Shown here piece by piece: positions 8,117 through 15,213 of a stretch of 19,417 nucleotides of DNA. The translations under genes were made by a program, and so were the position numbers. Positions within the stretch are counted from its first letter, which is position 1; the number at the start of each line of letters is the position of its first letter. The notes under the pieces were generated by a model, which ran no database searches, had not been told where the DNA came from, and worked only from the letters and a program-made list of their open reading frames with translations. This DNA comes from Candidatus Fonsibacter sp. (lineage in GTDB: Bacteria; Pseudomonadota; Alphaproteobacteria; Pelagibacterales; Pelagibacteraceae), in contig SHWR01000019.1 in the NCBI GenBank assembly GCA_009693745.1, positions 1 to 19,417 of the forward strand, read 5' to 3'.

Positions 8117-9075
8117 TGGCTGTTTATACTAAATTAGAACATGAAGAAGTTAGAGAATTCCTAGAGCAATACAATATTAATAATTTTAAAGACCACAAAG
8201 GAATTACGGAAGGTGTAGAAAATACGAATTATCTTATTAAAACAACAGAGCAAGATTATATCCTTACTATTTATGAGAAAAGAGTTAATGAAAATGATTT
8301 ACCGTTCTTCATAAAATTACTATCTAATTTATCAGAAAATAAATTTCCTTCCCCTAAACCTATTGGAAATAAAAATAATGAAAAAATTAATAAAATTAAA
8401 AAAAAAAATGCTGCATTAATGACTTTTTTAAATGGAAAATCCAAAAATAAAATAACTAGCGAAGACTGTTTTGAAATAGGAAAAATAACAGCTCAATTAC
8501 ATGAGATAACAAGAAAATTTAATATTAATAGAAAAAATAATCTATCTATCGAAAATTGGAATAATATTTTTGAAAAAACTATTAAACAAAAAATAGATTT
8601 AGACGAATCTATTATTAAAAAAACTAAGAACTATTTAAATTTTTTAAAAGATAAATGGCCTAAAGATCTGCCTCAAGGCATTATTCATGCAGATTTATTT
8701 CCGGATAATATATTTTTTATAAATAATAAAGTTTCTGGGATTATAGATTTTTATTTCGCATGTAATGATTTCTTTGCTTATGAAATAGCAATTTGCATAA
8801 ACTCTATATGCTTTGACAACAATTCTACATTCAATATGACTAAGGCTAAAAATCTTATAGATGGATACTCATCAATAAGAACTTTAAGTGAAGATGAGAA
8901 AAAATATTTACCGATCCTATCCATGGGGGCCGCTATGAGATTTTTTGTAACAAGACTATATGATTTTTATCACACCGATAATAAAGCTGATGTAAAAATT
9001 AAAGATCCTTTTGAATATTTTAAAAAAATTGAATTTCATTCAACTATTAAAAATTTTAATGAGTATTTTATTTAA
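8116..9075 (+). CDS. thrB: Homoserine kinase, aminoglycoside-phosphotransferase-fold type (ThrB)
   Basis: Phosphorylates homoserine to O-phosphohomoserine, the substrate of threonine synthase. This is the alternative ThrB of alphaproteobacteria and pseudomonads, not the GHMP kinase of E. coli. It has the APH-like N-lobe (GVENTNYLI about 33-41), catalytic loop HADLFPDN (His191, Asp193, Asn198) and metal-binding Asp211 in GIIDFYFA. The N-terminus MAVYTKLEHEEVREFL is characteristic. The length of 319 is normal. It overlaps ispH and rnhA by one base each (TAATG), suggesting coupled translation. thrC, the next enzyme of the pathway, lies just beyond rnhA but on the opposite strand. Confidence 0.93.
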   Translation: MAVYTKLEHEEVREFLEQYNINNFKDHKGITEGVENTNYLIKTTEQDYILTIYEKRVNENDLPFFIKLLSNLSENKFPSPKPIGNKNNEKINKIKKKNAALMTFLNGKSKNKITSEDCFEIGKITAQLHEITRKFNINRKNNLSIENWNNIFEKTIKQKIDLDESIIKKTKNYLNFLKDKWPKDLPQGIIHADLFPDNIFFINNKVSGIIDFYFACNDFFAYEIAICINSICFDNNSTFNMTKAKNLIDGYSSIRTLSEDEKKYLPILSMGAAMRFFVTRLYDFYHTDNKADVKIKDPFEYFKKIEFHSTIKNFNEYFI

Positions 9076-9512
9076 TGAATGAAATAATAATTTACACGGA
9101 TGGTTCTTGCTTAGGCAATTCTGGAAAAGGTGGTTGGGCTGCTGTGATCATTAACGATGGTGAAGAAGAAGAAATATTTGGATCTGAAAAAGAATCTACA
9201 AACAATAGAATGGAATTAACAGCGGCTATAAATGCTTTATTGAAAATCAAACAAGATAAAAAAATAATAATCTATACCGACTCTAAGTACGTCAAAGACG
9301 GCATTGAAAAATGGATCAACAATTGGAAGTTAAACAATTGGAAAAATGCAAAAAAAAAAGATGTAAAAAATAAAGATCTTTGGACAAAATTAGATAATCT
9401 AATTAGTAAAAAAGAAATTACTTGGAATTGGATAAAAGCACACTCAATCAACAAATATAATAACAAAGTGGATATCCTTGCAAGAAATGCTGCTAGCAAT
9501 GCAAACGATTAG
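9075..9512 (+). CDS. rnhA: Ribonuclease HI
   Basis: Cleaves the RNA strand of RNA-DNA hybrids. The four acidic catalytic residues are visible: Asp9 (IIYTDGSCLGN), Glu47 (NNRMELTAA), Asp69 (IIYTDSKYV) and Asp133 (NNKVDILAR). His123 in WIKAHS matches the catalytic-loop histidine. The basic handle region (WKLNNWKNAKKKDVKNKDLW, about 84-103) is present, so this is the bacterial RNase HI form. The length of 145 is normal. It overlaps thrB by one base at its start, and its last 20 bases overlap the 3' end of thrC on the other strand. Confidence 0.96.
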   Translation: MNEIIIYTDGSCLGNSGKGGWAAVIINDGEEEEIFGSEKESTNNRMELTAAINALLKIKQDKKIIIYTDSKYVKDGIEKWINNWKLNNWKNAKKKDVKNKDLWTKLDNLISKKEITWNWIKAHSINKYNNKVDILARNAASNAND

Positions 9513-10896
9513 CTCTTATATAATTTTTAATTTTATTTAAATTATTTGGCAGAACTTTATAAAATTCTTTTTTTTTAAGATTTTTACTTATCTCACCACT
9601 TATCTTTGGGATTTTTTTTAATATTTTATAAATAGTTTCTCCAAATTTTGCAGGATGGGCTGTTTCTAAACAAAATAAATTCTCTGATTTTTTGCTATGA
9701 TTTAGATAATATTCTTCTAAAGCCTTTAATCCAACAGAGGAATGCGGATCCAATATTTTGTTATTATATTTGTAAACTGATTTAATAGTTTTTTTAGTAT
9801 TTTCTGCATTTACTGACTTGGAATAAAAAATATTTTTAATCTTGCGTAAAATATTTTTATCTATCTTATAAAACCCTTTGCTACTGAGCTGCTTCATTAA
9901 TTCTGATATTTTTTTAGAATTATTATCATAGTAAGAAGAAATTAATCTTTCAAAATTACTCGCTACTTGTATATCCATGCTTGGGGAAATACTAAATTTT
10001 ACTTTAGAGGGTTTATAAATTCCATTTCTCAAAAATTTATATAAAAGATCATTTTCATTTGTTGCAATAATTAATTTAGATATAGGCAAGCCCATTTTGT
10101 AAGCAATGTAGCCAGCATAAATATCTCCAAAGTTTCCTGTTGGAACTGAGAAAACGCTTTTTTTATTTTTTTTAGATAAACGAAAATGTGAATAAAAATA
10201 ATAAACTATTTGTACAACTATTCTTGCCCAATTTATTGAGTTGACTCCTGACATGTTAATAGATCTTCTAAACTGAAGATCGTTGAACATTGATTTTACT
10301 AATGTTTGACAGTCATCAAATGTACCCTTAACCGCAATATTAAACACATTTTTTGTATTTACTGTAGTCATAAGCTTTCTCTGCGTTATCGAGACTTTTC
10401 CGCTTGGATGTAAAACAAAAATTCTTAAATTTTTTTTATTTTTTACGGCATCAATTGCTGCAGCCCCAGTATCTCCTGATGTTGCAGTGATTAAATTAAT
10501 TCTATTTTTACTTTTTGAAAGAATAGTTTCGTACATGTTGCCTATCACTTGCATTGCAATATCTTTAAAAGCAAAAGTTGGACCGTGATACAATTCTACT
10601 AAATTAAATTTTTTTACTCTCGAAAATTTTACTACATTTTTACTATCAAATTTTTTATAGGAATTTGTTATAATTTTTTTTAACTCGTTTTTTGAAAAAG
10701 TATTGCCTGTATAAATCTTAATAATTTCGTAAGCCAAATTATTATAATTTAATTTTGATAATCTTTTTAAATTGGTATGAGATAAGCGAGGTATCTTTTT
10801 TGGGATATACAGGCCGCCATCATGGGCAAGACCATTTAAAAAAGTATCAATAAAATTATAAGTTTTTTTATTATCTCTTGTGCTGATGTATTTCAT
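9493..10896 (-). CDS. thrC: Threonine synthase
   Basis: PLP enzyme converting O-phosphohomoserine to threonine. The PLP lysine is Lys111 in HGPTFAFKDIAMQ; the phosphate-binding loops are ATSGDTGAAA (138-147) and PTGNFGDIYAGY (252-263). The N-terminus MKYISTRD and the HDGGLYIP motif are standard for the long ThrC class. The length of 467 matches the family. It is the last gene of the minus-strand cta operon, following surf1 with a one-base overlap. Surf1-thrC adjacency is common in alphaproteobacteria although the functions are unrelated. The convergent overlap with rnhA means any terminator must lie inside coding sequence. Confidence 0.96.
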   Translation of the reverse strand: MKYISTRDNKKTYNFIDTFLNGLAHDGGLYIPKKIPRLSHTNLKRLSKLNYNNLAYEIIKIYTGNTFSKNELKKIITNSYKKFDSKNVVKFSRVKKFNLVELYHGPTFAFKDIAMQVIGNMYETILSKSKNRINLITATSGDTGAAAIDAVKNKKNLRIFVLHPSGKVSITQRKLMTTVNTKNVFNIAVKGTFDDCQTLVKSMFNDLQFRRSINMSGVNSINWARIVVQIVYYFYSHFRLSKKNKKSVFSVPTGNFGDIYAGYIAYKMGLPISKLIIATNENDLLYKFLRNGIYKPSKVKFSISPSMDIQVASNFERLISSYYDNNSKKISELMKQLSSKGFYKIDKNILRKIKNIFYSKSVNAENTKKTIKSVYKYNNKILDPHSSVGLKALEEYYLNHSKKSENLFCLETAHPAKFGETIYKILKKIPKISGEISKNLKKKEFYKVLPNNLNKIKNYIRANRLHC

Positions 10897-11546
10897 TAAG
10901 CTTTCTTCCTATAAAATAAAAAAAAAATTATAGTAACCAATGCTAAACCATACCATGTTATAGCATATTGCAAATGATTATTTGATAAACGAACCTCATA
11001 GTCATTAGGAATAATATCTTTGTTTGTCTTTGAAGTTTGAATAATTAATAATGGATAAATATTCTTATTTAGAGATTTTTTCAAATTATCAACCTCAACT
11101 GAATATACAAAATCTTCTTTAATATTATTGTTAGGAGTAAATAAATTTTTTTCTTTTATTTTCTTTGTGTAGCCATCAATTATATCATCATTAAATAAAG
11201 TATTTTTTATTAAATTGATTTTATCTTTTCTAATCCAGCCTTTATCTACCAAAACTACTAATGAACTATTAATTTCATAAGAAACTATAACTTTGAACCC
11301 AATCTCCCCTTTATTGAGATGATATAAAAATATTTTTGATTTTAAATCTTTTTTCTTAAATAAAACTTTGGTGTATTCTTTATCTATATTTACGTTAAAA
11401 TTAATTGAATTTTTTTTTAGATTATTTTCTAAATCAGAAATTAAATTATTTTTTGAGTATAATCTTAAAACTTGCCACGTCCCTAAAGAGAGAACGGACA
11501 ATATAAAAAATATAAAGAATATATCTAATGATTTAATTTTAAACAA
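10896..11546 (-). CDS. SURF1-family cytochrome oxidase assembly protein
   Basis: A 216-residue membrane protein with one helix at each end (about 8-25 and 193-212) and a large extracytoplasmic domain. Family marks are LGTWQVLRL (21-29), VLVDKGWIRKD in the middle and HLQYAITWYGLA before the second helix. SURF1 (Shy1 in yeast) assists heme a insertion into oxidase subunit I. The start is a TTG at 11546-11544, 9 bases after the ctaE stop, with no clear Shine-Dalgarno. There is no Met before the conserved LGTWQ, so an ATG start is not available. Confidence 0.9.
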   Translation of the reverse strand: MFKIKSLDIFFIFFILSVLSLGTWQVLRLYSKNNLISDLENNLKKNSINFNVNIDKEYTKVLFKKKDLKSKIFLYHLNKGEIGFKVIVSYEINSSLVVLVDKGWIRKDKINLIKNTLFNDDIIDGYTKKIKEKNLFTPNNNIKEDFVYSVEVDNLKKSLNKNIYPLLIIQTSKTNKDIIPNDYEVRLSNNHLQYAITWYGLALVTIIFFLFYRKKA

Positions 11547-11555
11547 AACTGTTTA

Positions 11556-12350
11556 TTAGCTTCCCCAAATATATATTGAAGCAAATAAGAACAGCCAAAC
11601 TACATCAACAAAATGCCAATACCACGCTGCAGCTTCAAATCCAAAATGATGATCAGGCTTATAGTGCCCTGCTTTTGCTCTAAAGTAACAAACTGCTAAA
11701 AAGATTGTTCCAACAATTACGTGGAAACCGTGAAAACCTGTGGCCATATAAAAGGTTGATCCATAAATCCCTGTGCTTAATTTAAAGTCAGCATGAATAT
11801 ATTCATAAGCTTGGAAACAAGTAAAAATAGCTCCAAGAACCACTGTTAATAAAAGTCCATTTAATAATCCTTTTCGATCATTCTCTAAAAGAGAGTGATG
11901 CGCCCAAGTCACGGTTGTTCCTGATAAAAGTAGAATTAAAGTATTAATTAAAGGTATATGCCAAGGATCTAAAGTCTGTATGCCTTTTGGTGGCCAAACA
12001 CTTCCTATAACTGCATCTGGGAAAAGACTTGAATCAAAGAAAGCCCAAAACCAAGCAACAAAAAACATTACTTCTGACATTATAAAGAGTGTCATTCCAT
12101 ATCTAAGACCAACTTGAACTACTGGTGTGTGATCACCTTTATGTTCGCCTTCAATAACAACGTCTCTAAACCACATAAACATAGAATAAAGAGTTAAGGC
12201 CAATCCAATTAATAACAGCCAAAAAAATTTTGCATGCATGTAATAGACCGCTCCAAAAGCTAAAACTAAAACTGAAAAAGATGAAACGATTGGCCAGATA
12301 CTTGGATCAACCAAATGATAATCATGTCCTTTTTTATGACTGTCTGACAT
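11556..12350 (-). CDS. ctaE: Cytochrome c oxidase subunit III, standard aa3 type (CtaE)
   Basis: A 264-residue protein with seven membrane helices. It carries the conserved acidic residue Glu93 in MSEVMFFVAWFWAFF, plus TVTWAHHSLLENDR, ATGFHGFHVIVG and the C-terminal FGFEAAAWYWHFVDVVW. These are the marks of mitochondrial-like subunit III, which supports proton uptake and stability of aa3 oxidase. Normally ctaE accompanies ctaC and ctaD; here neither is on this strand. The upstream ctaG stop overlaps its ATG by one base. Confidence 0.96.
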   Translation of the reverse strand: MSDSHKKGHDYHLVDPSIWPIVSSFSVLVLAFGAVYYMHAKFFWLLLIGLALTLYSMFMWFRDVVIEGEHKGDHTPVVQVGLRYGMTLFIMSEVMFFVAWFWAFFDSSLFPDAVIGSVWPPKGIQTLDPWHIPLINTLILLLSGTTVTWAHHSLLENDRKGLLNGLLLTVVLGAIFTCFQAYEYIHADFKLSTGIYGSTFYMATGFHGFHVIVGTIFLAVCYFRAKAGHYKPDHHFGFEAAAWYWHFVDVVWLFLFASIYIWGS

Positions 12351-12898
12351 TAATTTTTGTCCTTCTTAAAATTAGCTACATCAAAAAAAGTATAAGATAA
12401 AGTAATATCCTTAATTTCCTTCGTAGATAAGTCATCTACTATTTTTGGATCAATAAAATATGCCATTTCAAACTCTTTTGTTTCTTTAGGCTTTAAAGTT
12501 TGCTGCTCGAAGCAAAAACAATTAATTTTATTAAAATACTTTCCGGCAGTATCTGGCACAACATTAAATGTGGAAACTGCTGTAGAGGTTTCATTTCCTA
12601 GATTTTTTACTTTAAATTTAATAGTCGAAACTTGCCCTGGTTTAATATTTTCTTTTTTTTTCTCAGCTTTAAATTCCCAAAATAGACCTTTTGCAACATT
12701 AGTATCAAACCTAGTTGCAATATTATGATTGATAACAACGTTTGGAGCTTGTTTAGAAATTTTTGTAGTCCCACCAAAACCCGTTACTTTACAAAATAAT
12801 TCATAAAGCGGAACTGAAGCATAGGATAAACCAAGCATTGCAAAAAATATTAATACTAAATAAATAGGGTTAATTTTATTTTTAATTTCTCCACTCAT
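12350..12898 (-). CDS. ctaG: Cytochrome c oxidase assembly protein CtaG/Cox11
   Basis: Periplasmic copper chaperone that delivers Cu to the CuB site of subunit I. It has one N-terminal membrane helix (about 11-30), the conserved segment PLYELFCKVTGFGGTT with Cys36, then a beta-domain with the copper motif NCFCFEQQ (Cys127, Cys129) and the family ending of strand-rich ITLSYTFFDV. The length of 182 is normal. Its ATG overlaps the stop of the 33-residue ORF upstream (ATGA). Confidence 0.94.
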   Translation of the reverse strand: MSGEIKNKINPIYLVLIFFAMLGLSYASVPLYELFCKVTGFGGTTKISKQAPNVVINHNIATRFDTNVAKGLFWEFKAEKKKENIKPGQVSTIKFKVKNLGNETSTAVSTFNVVPDTAGKYFNKINCFCFEQQTLKPKETKEFEMAYFIDPKIVDDLSTKEIKDITLSYTFFDVANFKKDKN

Positions 12899-12996
12899 AA
12901 AGGTCTGGCAAATATTCCTAAATTATAAATTGTAAAAACAAAAAAGAAGATAACTAACAATATTAATAAAATAGCTGTAATATTATTTTTATTCAT
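12895..12996 (-). CDS. Small single-helix membrane protein of the cta operon (CoxF-like)
   Basis: A 33-residue ORF filling the gap between ctaB and ctaG: ATG at 12996-12994, TGA at 12897-12895. It begins MNKNN, has one strongly hydrophobic helix (about 7-25) and ends LGIFARPL. The start overlaps the ctaB stop (TAATG) and the stop overlaps the ctaG start (ATGA), the same tight coupling seen across the operon. A short membrane protein at this place, ending in a similar ...RPL tail, is familiar in alphaproteobacterial cox operons (called CoxF or left hypothetical). That comparison is from memory, not a search. The role is unknown; a small oxidase subunit or assembly helper is plausible. Confidence 0.75.
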   Translation of the reverse strand: MNKNNITAILLILLVIFFFVFTIYNLGIFARPL

Positions 12997-13916
12997 TAAA
13001 AAAATTTAAAGAAACTTTCAATTAATAATAAAGTAAAAATTAAAAATAAATATAAAATAGAGAAAGAAAAAATCTTTTTTGCAAATCGAATAGTATCTTT
13101 TTTATTATCTACTTTTAATAATTTATATGTTAAAAAAATATAAAAAAATCCCAACGTAACGGTTGGCAATAAATAAAAAAGACCTGCAAAATTATAATAA
13201 AAAGGAAGTAGAGTTATAGGAAACAATATAAGTGCATAAGCAAAAATATTTTTCTTGGTAAAATTTATTCCTGAAACGACTGGAAGCATTGGTATTTTTG
13301 CTTTTTTATAATCATCAGCTTTATATAAAGACAATGCCCAAAAATGTGAAGGTGTCCAAAAAAAAATAATCAAAAATAAAACTATCGGCTCGACTGATAG
13401 ATTGTTGTTTGCAATTGTCCAGCCAATCATTGGTGGAAATGCTCCTGCCGCACCCCCTATCACTATATTTTGTGCAGTTTTTCTCTTGAGCCACACAGTG
13501 TAGATAATTACATAAAAAAAAATTGTAAATGCTAGTAAAATTGATGATAAAAAATTTGCATAATAATATAAAAAACATATAGAAATAATAGAAAGAAGGA
13601 TTCCAAAAAATAATGCTTCTTCTCTTTTAAATCTTCCATTTGGGATTGGTCTTAGACAGGTTCTTGTCATAACCGCATCAATATCGGAATCATACCACAT
13701 ATTAAGCATTGCGGATGCTCCAGCACCAATTGCAACAGAAATTAAAGATAATGAACTATTGTACAAATTAAGATTAATAGGAGAAATTAATAAGCCAACT
13801 AAACAAGTAAAAATAACAAGCGACATCACTCTCGGCTTCATAAGTAATAAGAAAGACTTCATATAAAGCATTAAGTCTAAATGAATTGTTTTATATTTGA
13901 CGTTAGTATTTAACAA
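12996..13916 (-). CDS. ctaB: Protoheme IX farnesyltransferase CtaB/Cox10 (heme O synthase)
   Basis: UbiA-family membrane prenyltransferase converting heme b to heme o, the precursor of heme a for the oxidases encoded here. Motif 1 is NMWYDSDIDAVMTRT (72-86) with Asp76, Asp78 and Asp80, followed by RPIPNG. The second acidic motif is KADDYKKAKIPMLP (199-212). About eight or nine hydrophobic helices are visible. The start is taken as TTG at 13916-13914 because a GGAG ribosome site lies 5 bases before it. Starting at Met16 or Met19 would leave a protein of more usual N-terminus but no ribosome site was seen there. It is the first gene of the minus-strand operon. Confidence 0.94.
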   Translation of the reverse strand: MLNTNVKYKTIHLDLMLYMKSFLLLMKPRVMSLVIFTCLVGLLISPINLNLYNSSLSLISVAIGAGASAMLNMWYDSDIDAVMTRTCLRPIPNGRFKREEALFFGILLSIISICFLYYYANFLSSILLAFTIFFYVIIYTVWLKRKTAQNIVIGGAAGAFPPMIGWTIANNNLSVEPIVLFLIIFFWTPSHFWALSLYKADDYKKAKIPMLPVVSGINFTKKNIFAYALILFPITLLPFYYNFAGLFYLLPTVTLGFFYIFLTYKLLKVDNKKDTIRFAKKIFSFSILYLFLIFTLLLIESFFKFF

Positions 13917-13920
13917 AAGT

Positions 13921-13925
13921 TCTCC
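13921..13925 (-). promoter_or_regulatory. Shine-Dalgarno supporting a TTG start for ctaB
   Basis: On the minus strand GGAGA (13925-13921) precedes the TTG at 13916 with 5 bases between GGAG and the codon. It is the main argument for the TTG rather than an internal ATG. Confidence 0.6.
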
Positions 13926-13971
13926 ATTTTTTAATTGAGCTACTTAGATAAAGTATTAATAATTCAATAGT

Positions 13972-14000
13972 TGTATAAAATAACTTAAATTTATAAACAA
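13972..14000 (-). promoter_or_regulatory. Possible promoter for the ctaB operon
   Basis: On the minus strand TTGTTT (14000-13995) and TATACA (13977-13972) are 17 bases apart. Transcription would start near 13965, about 50 bases before the ctaB start. Each box matches the sigma70 consensus at about four of six positions, so support is modest. On the other strand the same DNA holds a weak pair, TTGTAT (13971-13976) and TATAAA (13992-13997) 15 bases apart, which could serve the divergent oxidase cluster. Confidence 0.35.
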
Positions 14001-14016
14001 GGATAAATTAGCATAT

Positions 14017-14054
14017 ATTGTTTTGAGAACAATGAGACTAATAGTGCTATTAGT
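14017..14054. repeat. Two tandem inverted repeats in the leader of the plus-strand oxidase cluster
   Basis: ATTGTT (14017-14022) and AACAAT (14028-14033) are perfect 6-base arms around TTGAG. Three bases later ACTAATAG (14037-14044) and CTATTAGT (14047-14054) are perfect 8-base arms around TG. They lie in the roughly 180-base region between the divergent oxidase operons. The second, with nearly touching half-sites, looks like a regulator operator more than an RNA hairpin, which could form only 7 pairs with a 4-base loop. No regulator can be named. Confidence 0.5.
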
Positions 14055-14063
14055 TTAAGTATT

Positions 14064-14090
14064 AAAAATCCTACTGGGGAGGGTATTTTT
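14064..14090 (+). promoter_or_regulatory. G-rich Shine-Dalgarno inside a possible hairpin before the 50-residue ORF
   Basis: GGGGAGGG (14076-14083) lies 10 bases before the ATG at 14094 and is a very strong ribosome site for this AT-rich sequence. Flanking AAAAAT (14064-14069) and ATTTTT (14085-14090) are complementary, and CC (14070-14071) can pair with GG (14082-14083) across a one-base bulge. The fold would hold part of the ribosome site in a stem, suggesting possible translational control. Confidence 0.4.
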
Positions 14091-14093
14091 TAA

Positions 14094-14246
14094 ATGTGTG
14101 CAGTTTGTATTAGTGATAATTCTGGAGCAAAAATTGCAGTAACAGCTATAATATTTACTTTTATTTTTATATTCTTCGCTAACTACTATTATCAAAAATA
14201 TTTTAAACAATATTTAAAGAAATATTTTAATCGAAAAATTAAGTAA
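14094..14246 (+). CDS. Unrecognised 50-residue membrane protein heading the oxidase cluster
   Basis: I do not recognise the family. The ORF starts at ATG 14094 behind a strong GGGGAGGG ribosome site and stops at TAA 14244-14246, 8 bases before the subunit II start. It begins MCAVC (a CxxC) followed by a short polar stretch, has one hydrophobic helix (about 14-29, AVTAIIFTFIFIFFAN) and ends in a basic, tyrosine-rich tail (YYYQKYFKQYLKKYFNRKIK). Its place suggests a small oxidase subunit or assembly protein. The CxxC could bind metal or heme, but nothing proves it. AT-rich DNA readily yields such compositions by chance; the ribosome site and spacing are what support the gene. Confidence 0.62.
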   Translation: MCAVCISDNSGAKIAVTAIIFTFIFIFFANYYYQKYFKQYLKKYFNRKIK

Positions 14247-14254
14247 ATTTATTT

Positions 14255-15088
14255 ATGATAGTAGCAATTATTTTTTTTCTAGTTGTGGTCGGGTCAGTTG
14301 TTTTTCATATTTTTACACCCTGGTGGTGGACCCCTATCGCATCTAATTGGGGTGGCATTGATGATACTATTGTTTTAACTTTTTGGATTACTGGTCTTGT
14401 TTTTATAGCGATCGGTTTATTCGTCGTCTATTGCGTATGGAAATTTAAGTATCAAAAAGACAGAAGATCAGAATATAAGCCTGAAGATAGTAAGCTTGAA
14501 TTTAGACTTACTTTAATTACTACGTTAGGAGTTGCGGCTCTACTAGCTCCAGGTTTAATAGTATGGAATACATTTGTAACAGTTCCTAAAGATGCTTATG
14601 AAATTGAAGTGCTCGCTAATCAATGGAGTTGGAGCTATAGACTTCCTGGAAAAGACGGTAAACTAGGAAAAACAGACATTAAAAATATTAATGATAAAAA
14701 TCCTTTTGGAATAAATAAAGAGGACAAGAATGGTGGTGACGATATTTTGGTCCAGAACGGCCCTCTTCATCTTCTGATAAATAGACCAGTAAAGGTACTT
14801 TTGAGATCTACTGATGTTTTGCATAACTTTTATATTCCTCAATTCAGAGCGAAGATGGATATGTTGCCTGGGTCTGTAACCTATTATTGGTTTGAACCTA
14901 CTAGATTGGGTGAATTTGAAGTTTTGTGCGCTGAATTTTGTGGGACTGGTCACTATGCTATGAAGGGAAAAGTTATCGTAGACAAAAAAATTAATTATAA
15001 TAATTGGTTAGCGCAACAGACAACATATGTACAATCTCTTGCAAAAGTTAATGCCAATATCAAACAGGTTGTAAAATTAACAAAATAG
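14255..15088 (+). CDS. coxB: Cytochrome c oxidase subunit II with CuA site (CoxM-like)
   Basis: A 277-residue protein that takes electrons from cytochrome c. All CuA ligands are present: His190 (DVLHNFYIP), then Cys225, Glu227, Cys229, His233 and Met236 in CAEFCGTGHYAMKG. The electron-entry segment QWSWSYRLPG (123-132) is also present. So this is a cytochrome c oxidase and not a quinol oxidase. There are three hydrophobic helices (about 1-20, 38-62, 85-107) where standard subunit II has two plus a cleaved signal; the first may be a signal anchor. An Asn/Lys/Asp-rich insert at about 133-165 interrupts the cupredoxin domain. The gene begins a subunit II-I-III-III-IV cluster like the alternative CoxMNOP oxidase of Bradyrhizobium. 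Confidence 0.93.
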   Translation: MIVAIIFFLVVVGSVVFHIFTPWWWTPIASNWGGIDDTIVLTFWITGLVFIAIGLFVVYCVWKFKYQKDRRSEYKPEDSKLEFRLTLITTLGVAALLAPGLIVWNTFVTVPKDAYEIEVLANQWSWSYRLPGKDGKLGKTDIKNINDKNPFGINKEDKNGGDDILVQNGPLHLLINRPVKVLLRSTDVLHNFYIPQFRAKMDMLPGSVTYYWFEPTRLGEFEVLCAEFCGTGHYAMKGKVIVDKKINYNNWLAQQTTYVQSLAKVNANIKQVVKLTK

Positions 15089-15172
15089 TTATTTAAAAAA
15101 TATGCGTATATAATAACCTTAATAGGTCTATTTTTATTTGTGCTTTTTTTCATTTATTATATGTTTGTTTAA
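15089..15172 (+). other. In-frame hydrophobic extension or orphan small ORF after subunit II
   Basis: After the subunit II TAG (15086-15088) the same frame stays open for 27 codons to TAA at 15170-15172. It would encode a basic start (LFKKYAY) and one hydrophobic helix (IITLIGLFLFVLFFIYYMF). There is no ATG, GTG or TTG at its start; the first is a GTG inside the helix. It could be a readthrough tail, a small ORF with an unusual start, a decayed gene or chance. The gap to subunit I (125 bases) is long for this compact window, which is why it is listed. Confidence 0.25.
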
Positions 15173-15202
15173 ATTATACTTTATAAGATAACTTCAATTC
15201 AT

Positions 15203-15210
15203 AGAGGGGG
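15203..15210 (+). promoter_or_regulatory. G-rich Shine-Dalgarno for a GTG-started subunit I
   Basis: AGAGGGGG ends 3 bases before GTG 15214; its AGAGG part lies 6 bases before the codon. The resulting protein begins MSEDYNKF. No in-frame ATG occurs nearby: the next Met codes for residue 17. Confidence 0.7.
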
Positions 15211-15213
15211 ATT

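Noticed and set aside
14032..14058. Eight-codon ORF (MRLIVLLV) in the oxidase leader, possible leader peptide
   Set aside because: It has only a poor ribosome site, overlaps the palindrome and shows no run of a regulatory amino acid; likely chance.
14663..14953. 96-codon minus-strand ORF
   Set aside because: It is antisense to the CuA domain of subunit II, where all copper ligands are conserved.
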